Below, piece after piece: positions 1-7,166 of a DNA stretch of 20,261 nt. The stretch spans positions 1 to 20,261 of the forward strand of contig CADCLH010000023.1 of assembly GCA_902802215.1 (NCBI GenBank). The letters run 5' to 3'. The position numbers and the translations under genes were made by a program. The notes below the pieces were generated by a model. The model was not told where the DNA came from and did no database searches. It worked only from the letters and a program-made list of their open reading frames with translations. Position 1 is the first letter of the stretch. Every line of letters starts with the position of its first letter. The DNA is from Oscillospiraceae bacterium (lineage in GTDB: Bacteria > Bacillota > Clostridia > Oscillospirales > Oscillospiraceae).

Positions 1-99
1 GAGTTCCCGGACCGTGCCGAGAGGCTCTTTACCGAGAACGAGGAGGAGGCCAAGGCCCGCTACGCGCACCTGATGAAGCTCAAAGCCCTCTACGAATAA
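1..99 (+). CDS. nifJ: C-terminal end of probable pyruvate:ferredoxin (flavodoxin) oxidoreductase
   Basis: Only the last 32 codons are present, open from base 1 and ending in TAA at 97-99. The tail contains PDRAERLFTENEEEAKARY and ends KLKALYE. This resembles the C-terminus of clostridial single-chain pyruvate:ferredoxin oxidoreductases, which decarboxylate pyruvate to acetyl-CoA and reduce ferredoxin in the cytoplasm. The assignment rests on this short tail and could be wrong. A clear intrinsic terminator follows 20 bases after the stop, so the gene ends its transcript here. The nearby ferredoxin-containing oxidoreductase at 1981-4565 fits an anaerobic, ferredoxin-based metabolism but is not in the same transcript. 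Confidence 0.6.
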   Translation, partial: EFPDRAERLFTENEEEAKARYAHLMKLKALYE

Positions 100-118
100 T
101 CCCTTTTCGCAAATACCG

Positions 119-160
119 AAAAACAGCTCTGCGGTTTCCTCCGCAGAGCTGTTTTCGTTT
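119..160 (+). terminator. Rho-independent terminator after the oxidoreductase tail
   Basis: An AACAGCTCTGCGG stem (122-134) pairs with CCGCAGAGCTGTT (141-153) around a TTTCCT loop, followed by a T-rich run. Confidence 0.85.
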
Positions 161-184
161 GGAAAAAGTTCAAAAAGGTTTCAG

Positions 185-213
185 TTGACCGGGGCGGGAC
201 AAAATGCTATGAT
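185..213 (+). promoter_or_regulatory. Promoter of the VanY-type carboxypeptidase gene
   Basis: TTGACC (185-190), a 17-bp spacer and TATGAT (208-213). The TGC directly before the -10 makes it an extended -10 promoter. It lies about 50 bases upstream of the ATG at 261. Confidence 0.75.
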
Positions 214-260
214 AGGAAGCTGTAATCGGAAACCGTTCCGAAGCGCTTTTGGAGGATACT

Positions 261-1151
261 ATGAAAAATCGTGTGGGTAGAATCATTGTCGGCCTTGTGT
301 TCCTGTTCTTTTTCGGGATCTATTTCTATAAACAGCTCGGCATCCGCACCTTCAGCGACGATCTCGCCTCCTGGGGCGAGGCGACCGGCTTCCACCGCGA
401 CACCGTCGAAACCAGCGGCTCCATCGGCGAGCAGAGCGCGGAGCAGCCCGCGGCTCCCGCGGCGCCGGAGCAGCCGGCCGCGCCCGTCGAGACGCCGGAG
501 CCCACGCCCGAGCCGCTGAGCTTCGATCTGTCGAGCTGGGAGTATATGCTGGTCAACGGCGACCATTCCATCGATCAGTATGCGCCGGCGGAGCTGGTCT
601 ATCTGGATCAGGCGGTCGAGGCGCTGGATATCCAGACCTCCTACAACCCCAACCGCGTCGCGGTCGACGCGCGCATCGCCCAGCCGCTGCTGGATATGGC
701 GAAGGCCTGCAAGGACGCGGGGCTCCCGGTCTGGCTCTCCTCCGGCTATCGCAGCTACTCCGAGCAGGCGGCCAACTTCCAGCGCATCTGCCAGAACAAC
801 GGCATCACCGACGGCAAGGACGCCAAGGGCCACTACATCACCATGCCCGCCGGGTGCAGCGAGCACCAGTCCGGCCTGTGCTGCGACATCACCGACAAGT
901 ACCGGGAGATCAAGAACGACGAGATCTTCAAGACCGACACCTACGCCTGGCTGCGCGACCACTGCGCCGAGTACGGCTTCATCCTGCGCTTCCCCACCGG
1001 CAAGGAGGACATCACCGGCGTCATGAACGAGGGCTGGCACTTCCGCTATGTGGGTCTGGAGGCCGCGAAGTACATGACCGAGAACGACCTCACGCTCGAG
1101 GAGTTCTGGCAGCGCTTCGGCCCCGGCGAAACCGCCGCGCCCGCTGTCTGA
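261..1151 (+). CDS. Membrane-anchored D-alanyl-D-alanine carboxypeptidase, VanY-type (peptidase M15B)
   Basis: A 296-aa protein predicted to trim the terminal D-Ala from peptidoglycan stem peptides outside the membrane. Residues about 7-25 form one hydrophobic segment (signal anchor), then a Pro/Ala/Glu-rich linker at about 60-86, then the catalytic domain. Seen motifs: SSGYRSYSEQ (160-169); the zinc motif S-x-H-x-x-G-x-x-x-D (SEHQSGLCCD, with H202 and D209); and GWHFRYVG with the third ligand H260. These are the M15 signatures. I chose ATG 261 because GGAGG at 251-255 sits 5 bases upstream; a TTG at 249 lies inside that region and has no better site. It has its own promoter and is followed by a terminator shared with Hsp20. 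No VanH/A/X or VanR/S genes are nearby, so a housekeeping cell-wall role is more likely than glycopeptide resistance. Confidence 0.9.
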   Translation: MKNRVGRIIVGLVFLFFFGIYFYKQLGIRTFSDDLASWGEATGFHRDTVETSGSIGEQSAEQPAAPAAPEQPAAPVETPEPTPEPLSFDLSSWEYMLVNGDHSIDQYAPAELVYLDQAVEALDIQTSYNPNRVAVDARIAQPLLDMAKACKDAGLPVWLSSGYRSYSEQAANFQRICQNNGITDGKDAKGHYITMPAGCSEHQSGLCCDITDKYREIKNDEIFKTDTYAWLRDHCAEYGFILRFPTGKEDITGVMNEGWHFRYVGLEAAKYMTENDLTLEEFWQRFGPGETAAPAV

Positions 1152-1160
1152 TATCACATA

Positions 1161-1197
1161 AAAAAAGCAAGGGTCCGTTTGGACCCTTGCTTTTTTA
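1161..1197. terminator. Bidirectional terminator between convergent VanY-type and Hsp20 genes
   Basis: AAAAAAGCAAGGGTCC (1161-1176) pairs with GGACCCTTGCTTTTTT (1181-1196) around GTTT. It is T-rich on both strands, so it can serve both converging genes. Confidence 0.9.
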
Positions 1198-1209
1198 TCT
1201 CTGTTTGGA

Positions 1210-1656
1210 TCAGCCTTCGATCTGGATCGTCCTGCGCTCCGGCAGGCTCACAGGCTGCTCCTTCGGGAAGTCCAGCGTCAGGACGCCGTCCTCGAAGCGG
1301 GCCTTGACCTCGTCCTCCTTCACGTTCTCGCCGATGTAGAAGCTCCTGGTCATCGAGCCGCTGTAGCGCTCCTGATGCACGATGCGGCCCTTCTTGTCCT
1401 TGCCCTCTTCCTCGATGCCCTTGGAAGCGGTGATCGTCAGATAGCCGTTTTGCAGCTGCAAGTCGATCTGGTCCTTCTTGAAGCCGGGCAGGTCGATCTT
1501 GAGCTCATAGCCCTCGTCGTGCTCCTTCAGGTCCGTCTTCATCACATGGGCGGCGTGCTTGCCGTACAGCTTGCGGTCCACGTCGGAATCGAAGTCCCTG
1601 AACGGGAAGCCCATCCAGTCGTCAAACAAACTCTCTCCAAAAATACTCGGTAACAT
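1210..1656 (-). CDS. Hsp20/alpha-crystallin family small heat-shock protein
   Basis: A 148-aa ATP-independent holdase chaperone that binds unfolding proteins in the cytoplasm. The N-terminus MLPSIFGESLFDDWMGFPF is the short Phe-rich arm typical of bacterial Hsp20. The alpha-crystallin domain runs from about residue 38 to 140, with EGYELKIDLPGFKKDQIDL, then the beta-strand block GYLTITASK and the signature F-x-x-G-V-L-T-L (ARFEDGVLTLDFPK). A basic-polar tail (RRTIQIEG) contains the I-x-I element (IQI) used in oligomer contacts. The ATG at 1656 has AGGAGG 8 bases upstream (1665-1670). It is transcribed alone from a strong promoter overlapped by a CIRCE operator, so HrcA control during heat stress is expected. 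Confidence 0.95.
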   Translation of the reverse strand: MLPSIFGESLFDDWMGFPFRDFDSDVDRKLYGKHAAHVMKTDLKEHDEGYELKIDLPGFKKDQIDLQLQNGYLTITASKGIEEEGKDKKGRIVHQERYSGSMTRSFYIGENVKEDEVKARFEDGVLTLDFPKEQPVSLPERRTIQIEG

Positions 1657-1755
1657 ACGTCATGCCTCCTTTTTGCTGTGCAATCCATTCTGTTTGTTAC
1701 CTGAGCCGGGGATGGAGGTCTATTTATCTGATCTCTGTTCCTCTGTTCGATTGTG

Positions 1756-1783
1756 ATTATAGCACGTCTTTTAGCACTGTCAA
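1756..1783 (-). promoter_or_regulatory. Sigma-A promoter of hsp20
   Basis: On the minus strand: TTGACA (1783-1778), a 16-bp spacer and TATAAT (1761-1756), both hexamers matching consensus. The CIRCE element covers the -35, so a bound repressor would block polymerase. Confidence 0.85.
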
Positions 1784-1797
1784 GTCGAGAGTGCTAA
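1771..1797. promoter_or_regulatory. CIRCE operator (HrcA binding site)
   Basis: TTAGCACTG, nine bases, then GAGTGCTAA. The CIRCE consensus is TTAGCACTC-N9-GAGTGCTAA, so only one position in the left arm differs. It overlaps the -35 of the hsp20 promoter. Confidence 0.93.
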
Positions 1798-1897
1798 TTT
1801 CTGTGAACGGGCTGTGAACAAACATCGCATATTTTGAAAATCCATTTATTTCCATCTCCGTCCCGGAACAATCTCCCCGCGGCGGCCGGGAAAGCGA

Positions 1898-1926
1898 TTG
1901 ACTTTTCCCGGCTTCCATAATAAACT
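1898..1926 (+). promoter_or_regulatory. Probable promoter of the iron-sulfur/FAD oxidoreductase
   Basis: TTGACT (1898-1903), a 17-bp spacer and TAAACT (1921-1926, four of six consensus bases). It lies 55 bases before the TTG start at 1981. The rest of the gene-free stretch 1657-1980 holds the hsp20 promoter and CIRCE; nothing else was recognised. Confidence 0.5.
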
Positions 1927-1980
1927 GAATGACAGGAAACCGGAAAATACTTCGAGTTTCAACGACAAGGAGGACAGACA

Positions 1981-2490
1981 TTGGAAGTTAGAGAGAATCT
2001 GATCAAGCTCTGCGAGAAGATCAACGACGGGCACTATAAAATCACGCCCGACTGCGCGGAGTACCGCGTCTTCGAGCAATGGATCACCGACGAGCAGATC
2101 GCCGTCATGATGGCGCTGACCAGCATGAAGCCGGCCTTTGTGCCGCTGATTGCGCGCAAGGCGGGACTGAGCGTCAAGCGCACCCGCGAGGTGCTGCACG
2201 AGATCACGGACATCGGTCTGGTCGTGCAGGTCGTGGTGCCCAAGGTCGGGCTGGAGATCTATCTCCTGCCGCCCTACACCCCCGGCATTTTTGAGTTCCT
2301 GCTCATCAACGAGAAGTTCTGCCTGGCGCATCCCGAGATCGCCTACGCCTTCCACCAGCACGCCACCACCAGCCAGATCGAGCACGCGCCGAACACCCCG
2401 ATGGGCGCGGGCATCATGCGCGTCATCCCGCGCAGCAGATCGACAACGAGCGCTGCACCAAGTACATTGAGGACAACGACGGCCACCTGA
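1981..2490 (+). CDS. N-terminal fragment of a frameshifted iron-sulfur/FAD-dependent oxidoreductase
   Basis: This is the 5' part of a large flavoprotein related to clostridial FAD-dependent oxidoreductases with a winged-helix-like N-terminal region. It starts at TTG 1981, with AAGGAGG at 1967-1973, 7 bases upstream. Residues 1-150 look native: YRVFEQWITDEQIAVMMAL, RKAGLSVKRTREVLHEI (helix-turn-helix-like) and the family segment MGAGIMRVIP. After codon 150 (CCG at 2428-2430) the frame runs into low-complexity SRSTTSAAPST and stops at 2490. The family-like sequence continues in another frame (QIDNERCTKYIEDNDGHLS, from 2436), so one base appears missing (or two extra) around 2430-2436. Either this copy is a pseudogene or the base is an assembly error. 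See the entry at 2517-4565 for the rest. Confidence 0.75.
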   Translation: MEVRENLIKLCEKINDGHYKITPDCAEYRVFEQWITDEQIAVMMALTSMKPAFVPLIARKAGLSVKRTREVLHEITDIGLVVQVVVPKVGLEIYLLPPYTPGIFEFLLINEKFCLAHPEIAYAFHQHATTSQIEHAPNTPMGAGIMRVIPRSRSTTSAAPSTLRTTTAT

Positions 2491-2516
2491 GCGTCACGCC
2501 CTGCCAGTGCCGCCGC

Positions 2517-4565
2517 GTGCGCCGCCTGATGGGCGAGGGCGCGGGCGATCTGGACGAGGGTCTGTGCATCTTCATGGGCCACGTGGGCGACATGTTCAAC
2601 CGTACCGGCAAGGGCCGCCCGGTCTCCGTGGCCGAGGCCAAGGAGCTGGTCCGTCTGGCCGACGCGCGCGGGCTCGTGCACCAGATCACCACGCTGCACC
2701 AGGGCGAGACCTTCGCCATCTGCAACTGCGCGCCAGAGAGCTGCCTCGCCCTCGGCGTGACGCAGTACTACAACACCCCCGCCACCTCGAAGAGCAACTA
2801 CGTTGCGGAGATCGACGAGGCCAAATGCGTGGCCTGCGGTCAGTGCACCGACCACTGCGCCAACAACGCCATCCAGATGGGCCAGAAGCTCTGCGCCAAA
2901 ACGCCCATCGTGCACGAGCACAAGGAGCTGCCCGACGATATCGAGTGGACGCCGGAGCACTGGAATCCGGAGCACCGCACGAACCGCGAGTACGTCGCGC
3001 CCGAGGGCACCGCGCCCTGCAAGACCGCCTGCCCCGCGCACATCGCCGTGCAGGGCTACCTCAAGCTTGCCGCCCAGGGCCGCTACCTCGAGGCGCTGGA
3101 GCTCATCAAGAAGGAGAACCCCCTCCCCGCCGTCTGCGGCCGCGTCTGCAACCGCAAGTGCGAGGACGTCTGCACCCGCGGCGATCTCGACCGTGCCGTC
3201 GCCATCGACGAGGTCAAGCGCTTCATCGCCGACCGTGAGCTCGAGCGCGACAAGCGCTTCGTGCCGGAGAAGCTCTTTGACTTCAGCGACAAGAAGGTCG
3301 CCGTCATCGGCGCCGGCCCCGCGGGTCTGAGCTGCGCCTACTACCTCGCCTGCGACAACTACCGCGTCACCGTCTTCGACAAGAACGAGCTGCCCGGCGG
3401 CATGCTCCGCTACGGCATCCCGAGCTTCCGTCTGGAAAAGCCCGTGCTCGACGCGGAGATCGACGTGCTCAAGGAGCTGGGCGTGGTCTTCCGCTGCGGC
3501 GTGGAGGTCGGCAGGGACGTCACCATCCAGCAGCTGCGCGAGCAGGGCTATGACGCCTTCTATCTCGGCGTCGGCGCGCAGAAGTCCGCCTCCCTCGGCA
3601 TCCCGGGCGAGGAGCTTCAGGGCGTCTGGGGCGGCATCGACTTCCTGCGCGAGGTCAACGCCGGGGCCCGGCCCGCGCTCGGCCAGAAGGTCGTCGTGGT
3701 CGGCGGCGGCAACGTCGCCATGGACGTGGCCCGCACCGCCGTGCGTCTCGGCGCGGAGGTCACGGTCGCCTACCGCCGGAAGGAGAGCGACATGCCCGCC
3801 GATCCCGCCGAGGTCGCCGAGGCGAAGGAGGAGGGCGTGAACTTCCTCTTCGAGCACCGTCCGGTCTCGATCGAAGGTGCCGACGGCAGGGTCACGGCCC
3901 TCGTGTGCGAGGCGGGGACCATCCCCTGCGACGCGGTCCTCGCCGCCGTCGGGCAGCGCATCGACCTCGGCGCGCTGGATCTCGGCGAGGTGAAGGTCGA
4001 CGAGAAGGGCCGCGTCCTGGCCGACGAGGTCACCTTCCAGACCGCGCAGCCGGACATCTTCGTCGGTGGCGACGCCCACACCGGGCCGAAGTTCGCCATC
4101 GACGCCATCGCCCAGGGCAAGCAGGCCGCGATCTCCATCCACCGCTATGTGCACCCGGGCCAGAGCCTCGTCATCGGCCGCGACCGGCTGACCTACCGCG
4201 CCTTCGACAAGGACAACGTGGACTTCGACACCGTAAAGCGCGACTGTGACGCGGTCGCCCGTCAGGTCCCCGGGAAGGATGCCGCAAAGGCCTTGAGCTT
4301 CAAGGACGACCGGAAGACCTTCACCGAGGAGCAGGTGAAGAGGGAGACCGCAAGATGCCTCGGCTGCGGCGCGTCCTTCGTCGACCCGAACAAGTGCCTC
4401 GGCTGCGGCGTGTGCACGACGAAGTGCCGCTTCGACGCGATCCACCTCAAGAAGCGCACCTTTGTGGAGAGCATCGACTACTTCGACCGCCCGAAGGTCC
4501 TGCCCGAGTTCATCGAGGGCCGCCGCAAACGCATCGAGATCCGCAAGATGAGCGAGAAAAAGTAA
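2517..4565 (+). CDS. C-terminal part of the same oxidoreductase: ferredoxin, GltD-like FAD/NAD(P) domains, second ferredoxin
   Basis: A 682-aa open frame from ATG 2517, but homologous sequence already reads in this frame from about 2436 and includes the Cys pair of TPCQCRRVRR. Order of parts: CNCAPESC (69-76); a ferredoxin motif C-V-A-C-G-Q-C-x3-C (104-114); a GltD-type Fe-S helical domain with Cys at 168, 172, 207, 211, 215 and 219; the FAD fold VIGAGPAG (263-270); the NAD(P) fold VVVVGGGNVAMD (392-403) with YRR; VGGDAHTGPKFAIDAIAQGK closing the FAD domain; and a C-terminal CLGCG...CLGCGVCTTKC ferredoxin. The GltD-like core is expected to move electrons between NAD(P)H and Fe-S centres, but the partner and substrate are unknown. 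Joined with 1981-2430 the intact protein would be about 860 aa. No ribosome binding site stands out before 2517, so independent translation is doubtful. Confidence 0.85.
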   Translation: MRRLMGEGAGDLDEGLCIFMGHVGDMFNRTGKGRPVSVAEAKELVRLADARGLVHQITTLHQGETFAICNCAPESCLALGVTQYYNTPATSKSNYVAEIDEAKCVACGQCTDHCANNAIQMGQKLCAKTPIVHEHKELPDDIEWTPEHWNPEHRTNREYVAPEGTAPCKTACPAHIAVQGYLKLAAQGRYLEALELIKKENPLPAVCGRVCNRKCEDVCTRGDLDRAVAIDEVKRFIADRELERDKRFVPEKLFDFSDKKVAVIGAGPAGLSCAYYLACDNYRVTVFDKNELPGGMLRYGIPSFRLEKPVLDAEIDVLKELGVVFRCGVEVGRDVTIQQLREQGYDAFYLGVGAQKSASLGIPGEELQGVWGGIDFLREVNAGARPALGQKVVVVGGGNVAMDVARTAVRLGAEVTVAYRRKESDMPADPAEVAEAKEEGVNFLFEHRPVSIEGADGRVTALVCEAGTIPCDAVLAAVGQRIDLGALDLGEVKVDEKGRVLADEVTFQTAQPDIFVGGDAHTGPKFAIDAIAQGKQAAISIHRYVHPGQSLVIGRDRLTYRAFDKDNVDFDTVKRDCDAVARQVPGKDAAKALSFKDDRKTFTEEQVKRETARCLGCGASFVDPNKCLGCGVCTTKCRFDAIHLKKRTFVESIDYFDRPKVLPEFIEGRRKRIEIRKMSEKK

Positions 4566-4577
4566 GTCTATCCAAAC

Positions 4578-4620
4578 AAACGCAGCGCCTGCCCTCTCGG
4601 GCAGGCGCTGATTGCGTTTT
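4578..4620. terminator. Terminator after the oxidoreductase, also at the end of the alr operon
   Basis: CAGCGCCTGCCC (4583-4594) and GGGCAGGCGCTG (4599-4610) pair around TCTC. An outer AACGCA/TGCGTT pairing extends the stem, and it ends in TTTT. It is usable from the minus strand too, where the 103-aa gene ends at 4619. Confidence 0.85.
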
Positions 4621-4930
4621 ATATGATTTCGCTGACGGGCTCGGCGTTGGAGAGTTTGCCGGTGACGCGGCGGATCGCGCGGTTGGCCGCGATCAGGTTC
4701 GGCCGGTCGCGCTCGGCCACCTCGATGTGGTAGACCCGCCGCAGGCGACGCTCGCCCCGGGTCATGAGGCGCGGGTCCCAGCGCGTCCAGCCGAAGACCG
4801 GGTACTCGGAGGTCGTCCAGACCCGGCAGCGCACTCCCTCGGCTTTGAGCTCCGCCTCGACGCGGCGAAACTCCGTCTCGTCGTTGGTGATATAGACCGT
4901 CAGCTCCCGGTCCACGATTTTCTCAAACAT
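4619..4930 (-). CDS. Unknown 103-aa protein, last gene of the alr operon
   Basis: I do not recognise this protein with confidence. The ATG at 4930 has AGGAG at 4936-4940, inside the 3' end of the metallophosphoesterase gene. It has no membrane segment or signal peptide. The first half reads as beta-alpha-beta (ELTVYITNDETEFRRVEAEL, then EGVRCRVWTT), the layout of small domains that compare or sense ligands, such as DUF2007. That resemblance is only structural guesswork. A basic stretch RGERRLRRVYHIEV follows, then a helix rich in Arg and Ala. Its place 10 bases after a membrane phosphoesterase and in line with ddl and alr suggests co-expression with cell-envelope genes. Codon use matches its neighbours. 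Confidence 0.7.
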   Translation of the reverse strand: MFEKIVDRELTVYITNDETEFRRVEAELKAEGVRCRVWTTSEYPVFGWTRWDPRLMTRGERRLRRVYHIEVAERDRPNLIAANRAIRRVTGKLSNAEPVSEII

Positions 4931-4940
4931 GGATGCTCCT

Positions 4941-6038
4941 TTACTCCGCGGCGCAAGGCGCGATGTCGATCACGACGAACTCCGAGCGCGTCCCCGTCTT
5001 GAAGGGGATCGCCCAGCCGGAGATGCCGGAGGTGACGATGAAGCTCGTGTCCCCCCGCGCCGTGAGGCCGTAGTTGAAATCGTTGGCGTGCATCAGCAGT
5101 CCCAGCTGTCCCGCCGGGAACATGTGTCCGCCGTGGGTGTGCCCGGACAGCACCAGATCCGCGCCGGAAGCCGCCTCGGCGGCGTAGTCGTTGGGCTGGT
5201 GGTCGAGGACGATCCAGTACCGCTTCGCGTCCAGCCCCGCCGTCAGCTCCCGCATCGGCGCGCGCCCGGCGTCCGAGCGGTCGCGCCGCCCGATGAGCGT
5301 ATAGCCCTCCCCGATGGGGACGCAGGCGTCCTCGAGGATCGTGACGCCCGCTCCCTCGAGCGCGCGGCGCAGCTGAGAGGCGCTGAAATCCCGGCTGTCA
5401 AAGTAGCCCCGGTCGTGGTTGCCGTAGACGTAGTAGACGCCGCAGCGCGTCTCGAGCGCGGCGAGCGCCTCGCAGGCGCGCGTGAGGTCCGCGCCTCTGC
5501 TGTCGTCGTCCACGAAGTCCCCCGCGATCACCACCAGGTCCGGCCGCAGGCTTTGAATCTTCTCCAGCTCCCGGGCGAAGCCCTCGCCGTCGAGCGTGAC
5601 GCCGAGGTGGGAGTCCGCGATCAGCGCCAGACGCAGCGGCTCGACGGTTTTGTCTGTGCGCAGCGCGTAGTCCGTCTCGCTCACGCGGTGCGCGTTGAAC
5701 CATCCGACCGTGAGGTAAACCGCCGTCAGCAGCAGGGCGCAGAGCCCGCGCAGGTCGTAGGGGACCGCGCGCCCCGTGAGCTTTTCAAAGAGCAGGGCGA
5801 GCGCGCCGCAGAGCATGAAGGCCGCGGCGAGGTGCAGCAGCACCACGATCAGCGTCGGCACGTTGACGCGCGCGAACAGGCCCAGGGCGGCGACGCACAG
5901 CAGGGCGCAGAGCCAGGACAGCAGGGGGCGCGAGGCCCCCAGTTTTGCGAGGAAGGAGAAGCGGTGAAAGCAGACGAGCAGATAGCCGAGGCCCGCGAGC
6001 GCAAGCAGCAGGGCAATGCTGAACAGGATCAGCCACAT
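4941..6038 (-). CDS. Membrane-anchored metallophosphoesterase (calcineurin-like, YkuE/YaeI type)
   Basis: A 365-aa protein. The first ~130 residues hold about four hydrophobic segments (MWLILFSIALLLALAGLGYL and three more), so it is a multi-pass membrane protein with a C-terminal phosphoesterase domain. Metal-binding motifs are complete: D-x-H (IADSHLG), GDFVDDD, GNHD and GHTHGGH. The family hydrolyses phosphoesters using two metal ions; the substrate here is unknown, and some relatives act on membrane lipids or nucleotides. I chose ATG 6038 with AAAGGAG at 6050-6056. A longer start at ATG 6074 overlaps the ddl stop as ATGA and adds MKNDKRKGEETG; it cannot be excluded. It is third in the alr-ddl operon. 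Confidence 0.88.
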   Translation of the reverse strand: MWLILFSIALLLALAGLGYLLVCFHRFSFLAKLGASRPLLSWLCALLCVAALGLFARVNVPTLIVVLLHLAAAFMLCGALALLFEKLTGRAVPYDLRGLCALLLTAVYLTVGWFNAHRVSETDYALRTDKTVEPLRLALIADSHLGVTLDGEGFARELEKIQSLRPDLVVIAGDFVDDDSRGADLTRACEALAALETRCGVYYVYGNHDRGYFDSRDFSASQLRRALEGAGVTILEDACVPIGEGYTLIGRRDRSDAGRAPMRELTAGLDAKRYWIVLDHQPNDYAAEAASGADLVLSGHTHGGHMFPAGQLGLLMHANDFNYGLTARGDTSFIVTSGISGWAIPFKTGTRSEFVVIDIAPCAAE

Positions 6039-6070
6039 GCCGGTTTCTTCTCCTTTCCTCTTGTCGTTTT

Positions 6071-7132
6071 TCATTTCCCGCGCTCGGCCAGCGACAGGGT
6101 CACGATCTTTTCGCACAGCTCGGGGTAGCTCATGCCCGCGACCGCGGCGGCCTTGGGGATGAGGGAGTTGGGCGTCATGCCCGGCAGGGTGTTGACCTCC
6201 AGGCACCAGGCGCGGCCCTCGGCATCGAGGATGAAGTCGGCGCGCGAATACACCGACAGGCCCAGCGCCCGGTGGAAGCGGAGCGCCGCCTCGCCGACGG
6301 CGCGCTGTTCTTCTTCGCTGATGGGGGCGGGGCAGATCTCCCGCGCGCCCTCGGCGCCGCTCTGGTACTTGGCGACATAGTCGAAGCTCGAGCCCTCGGG
6401 CGGGACGATCTCGATGGCGCTGAGCCAGCGGTCGTCCAGAATGGGCTGCGTCAGCTCGCGGCCGATGATCTTCTCCTCCACGACCACGCGGCTGTGGAAG
6501 GGCTCCAGCTCATACAGGGCCTGTTCCAACTCCTCGCGGGTGTCGGGCAGGGCCACGCCGATGGACGAGCCGCCGTTGACGACCTTGACCGCGCAGGGCA
6601 CGGGCAGCTCCTTCGCCAGGCGCGGGATATCCGCCTTCGTGTAGCTGAGCTCCTGCCATTTCGGGGTCAGGACCCCGGCGCTCTCCATGATGCGCTTGGC
6701 GACCGCCTTATCCATGGCCATCGCGCTCGGCAGCGGGCCGGAGCCGGTGTAGGGCACGCCCAGCAGGTCGAGCGTCGCCTGGATCTTGCCGTCCTCGCCG
6801 TCGGCCCCGTGCAGGCCGAGGAACACGCAGTCGGCGAGCTGACACAGCTCGAGCACCCGCGGGCCGATGCGGCTGGGGCTCTTCCACTTGCGGGAGGCCT
6901 TGACCGCCTCGAGATCGGGGGCCTGATGGCCGATGGCGACGTCCCCGATGAAGCCGTCGGGCGCGTCGAAGGCGGCCTCCAGAGGGCCGTCGTAGTTTTC
7001 GAGACCCATATAGAGATCCACAAAGATCGCCTGATGGCCGAGACTGCGCAGGGCCCTGCACACGGAGGTGCCGGTCACCAGCGCGACATGGCGCTCGGTG
7101 CTGACGCCGCCGCCCAAAACCACGATTTTCAT
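6071..7132 (-). CDS. ddl: D-alanine--D-alanine ligase
   Basis: A 353-aa ATP-grasp enzyme that joins two D-Ala for peptidoglycan precursor synthesis in the cytoplasm. Seen features: the N-terminal nucleotide-fold start MKIVVLGGGVSTERHVAL; LHGADGEDGKIQATLDLLGVPYTG; AMAMDKAVAKRIMESAGV; the ATP-grasp Gly-rich loop NGGSSIGV; the omega-loop DYVAKYQSG with its Lys-Tyr pair, consistent with D-Ala-D-Ala rather than D-lactate specificity; and the C-terminal metal/ATP segment CLEVNTLPGMTPNSL. Length is normal for Ddl. The ATG at 7132 has AAGGAAGG just upstream (about 7136-7143). It lies 34 bases after alr, so racemase and ligase are made together. Confidence 0.96.
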   Translation of the reverse strand: MKIVVLGGGVSTERHVALVTGTSVCRALRSLGHQAIFVDLYMGLENYDGPLEAAFDAPDGFIGDVAIGHQAPDLEAVKASRKWKSPSRIGPRVLELCQLADCVFLGLHGADGEDGKIQATLDLLGVPYTGSGPLPSAMAMDKAVAKRIMESAGVLTPKWQELSYTKADIPRLAKELPVPCAVKVVNGGSSIGVALPDTREELEQALYELEPFHSRVVVEEKIIGRELTQPILDDRWLSAIEIVPPEGSSFDYVAKYQSGAEGAREICPAPISEEEQRAVGEAALRFHRALGLSVYSRADFILDAEGRAWCLEVNTLPGMTPNSLIPKAAAVAGMSYPELCEKIVTLSLAERGK

Positions 7133-7166
7133 AGTCCTTCCTTTCCCGGACCCGTATCCGGTCCGT

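Noticed and set aside
2343..4445. 700-aa open frame on the minus strand opposite the oxidoreductase
   Set aside because: It is a shadow of GC-rich codons; the protein is Ala/Val/Gly/Asp-rich low complexity, has no family motif and lies antisense to a gene with many intact motifs. The same applies to long antisense frames at 6272-7471, 9651-11186, 14779-15819 and 18481-19521.
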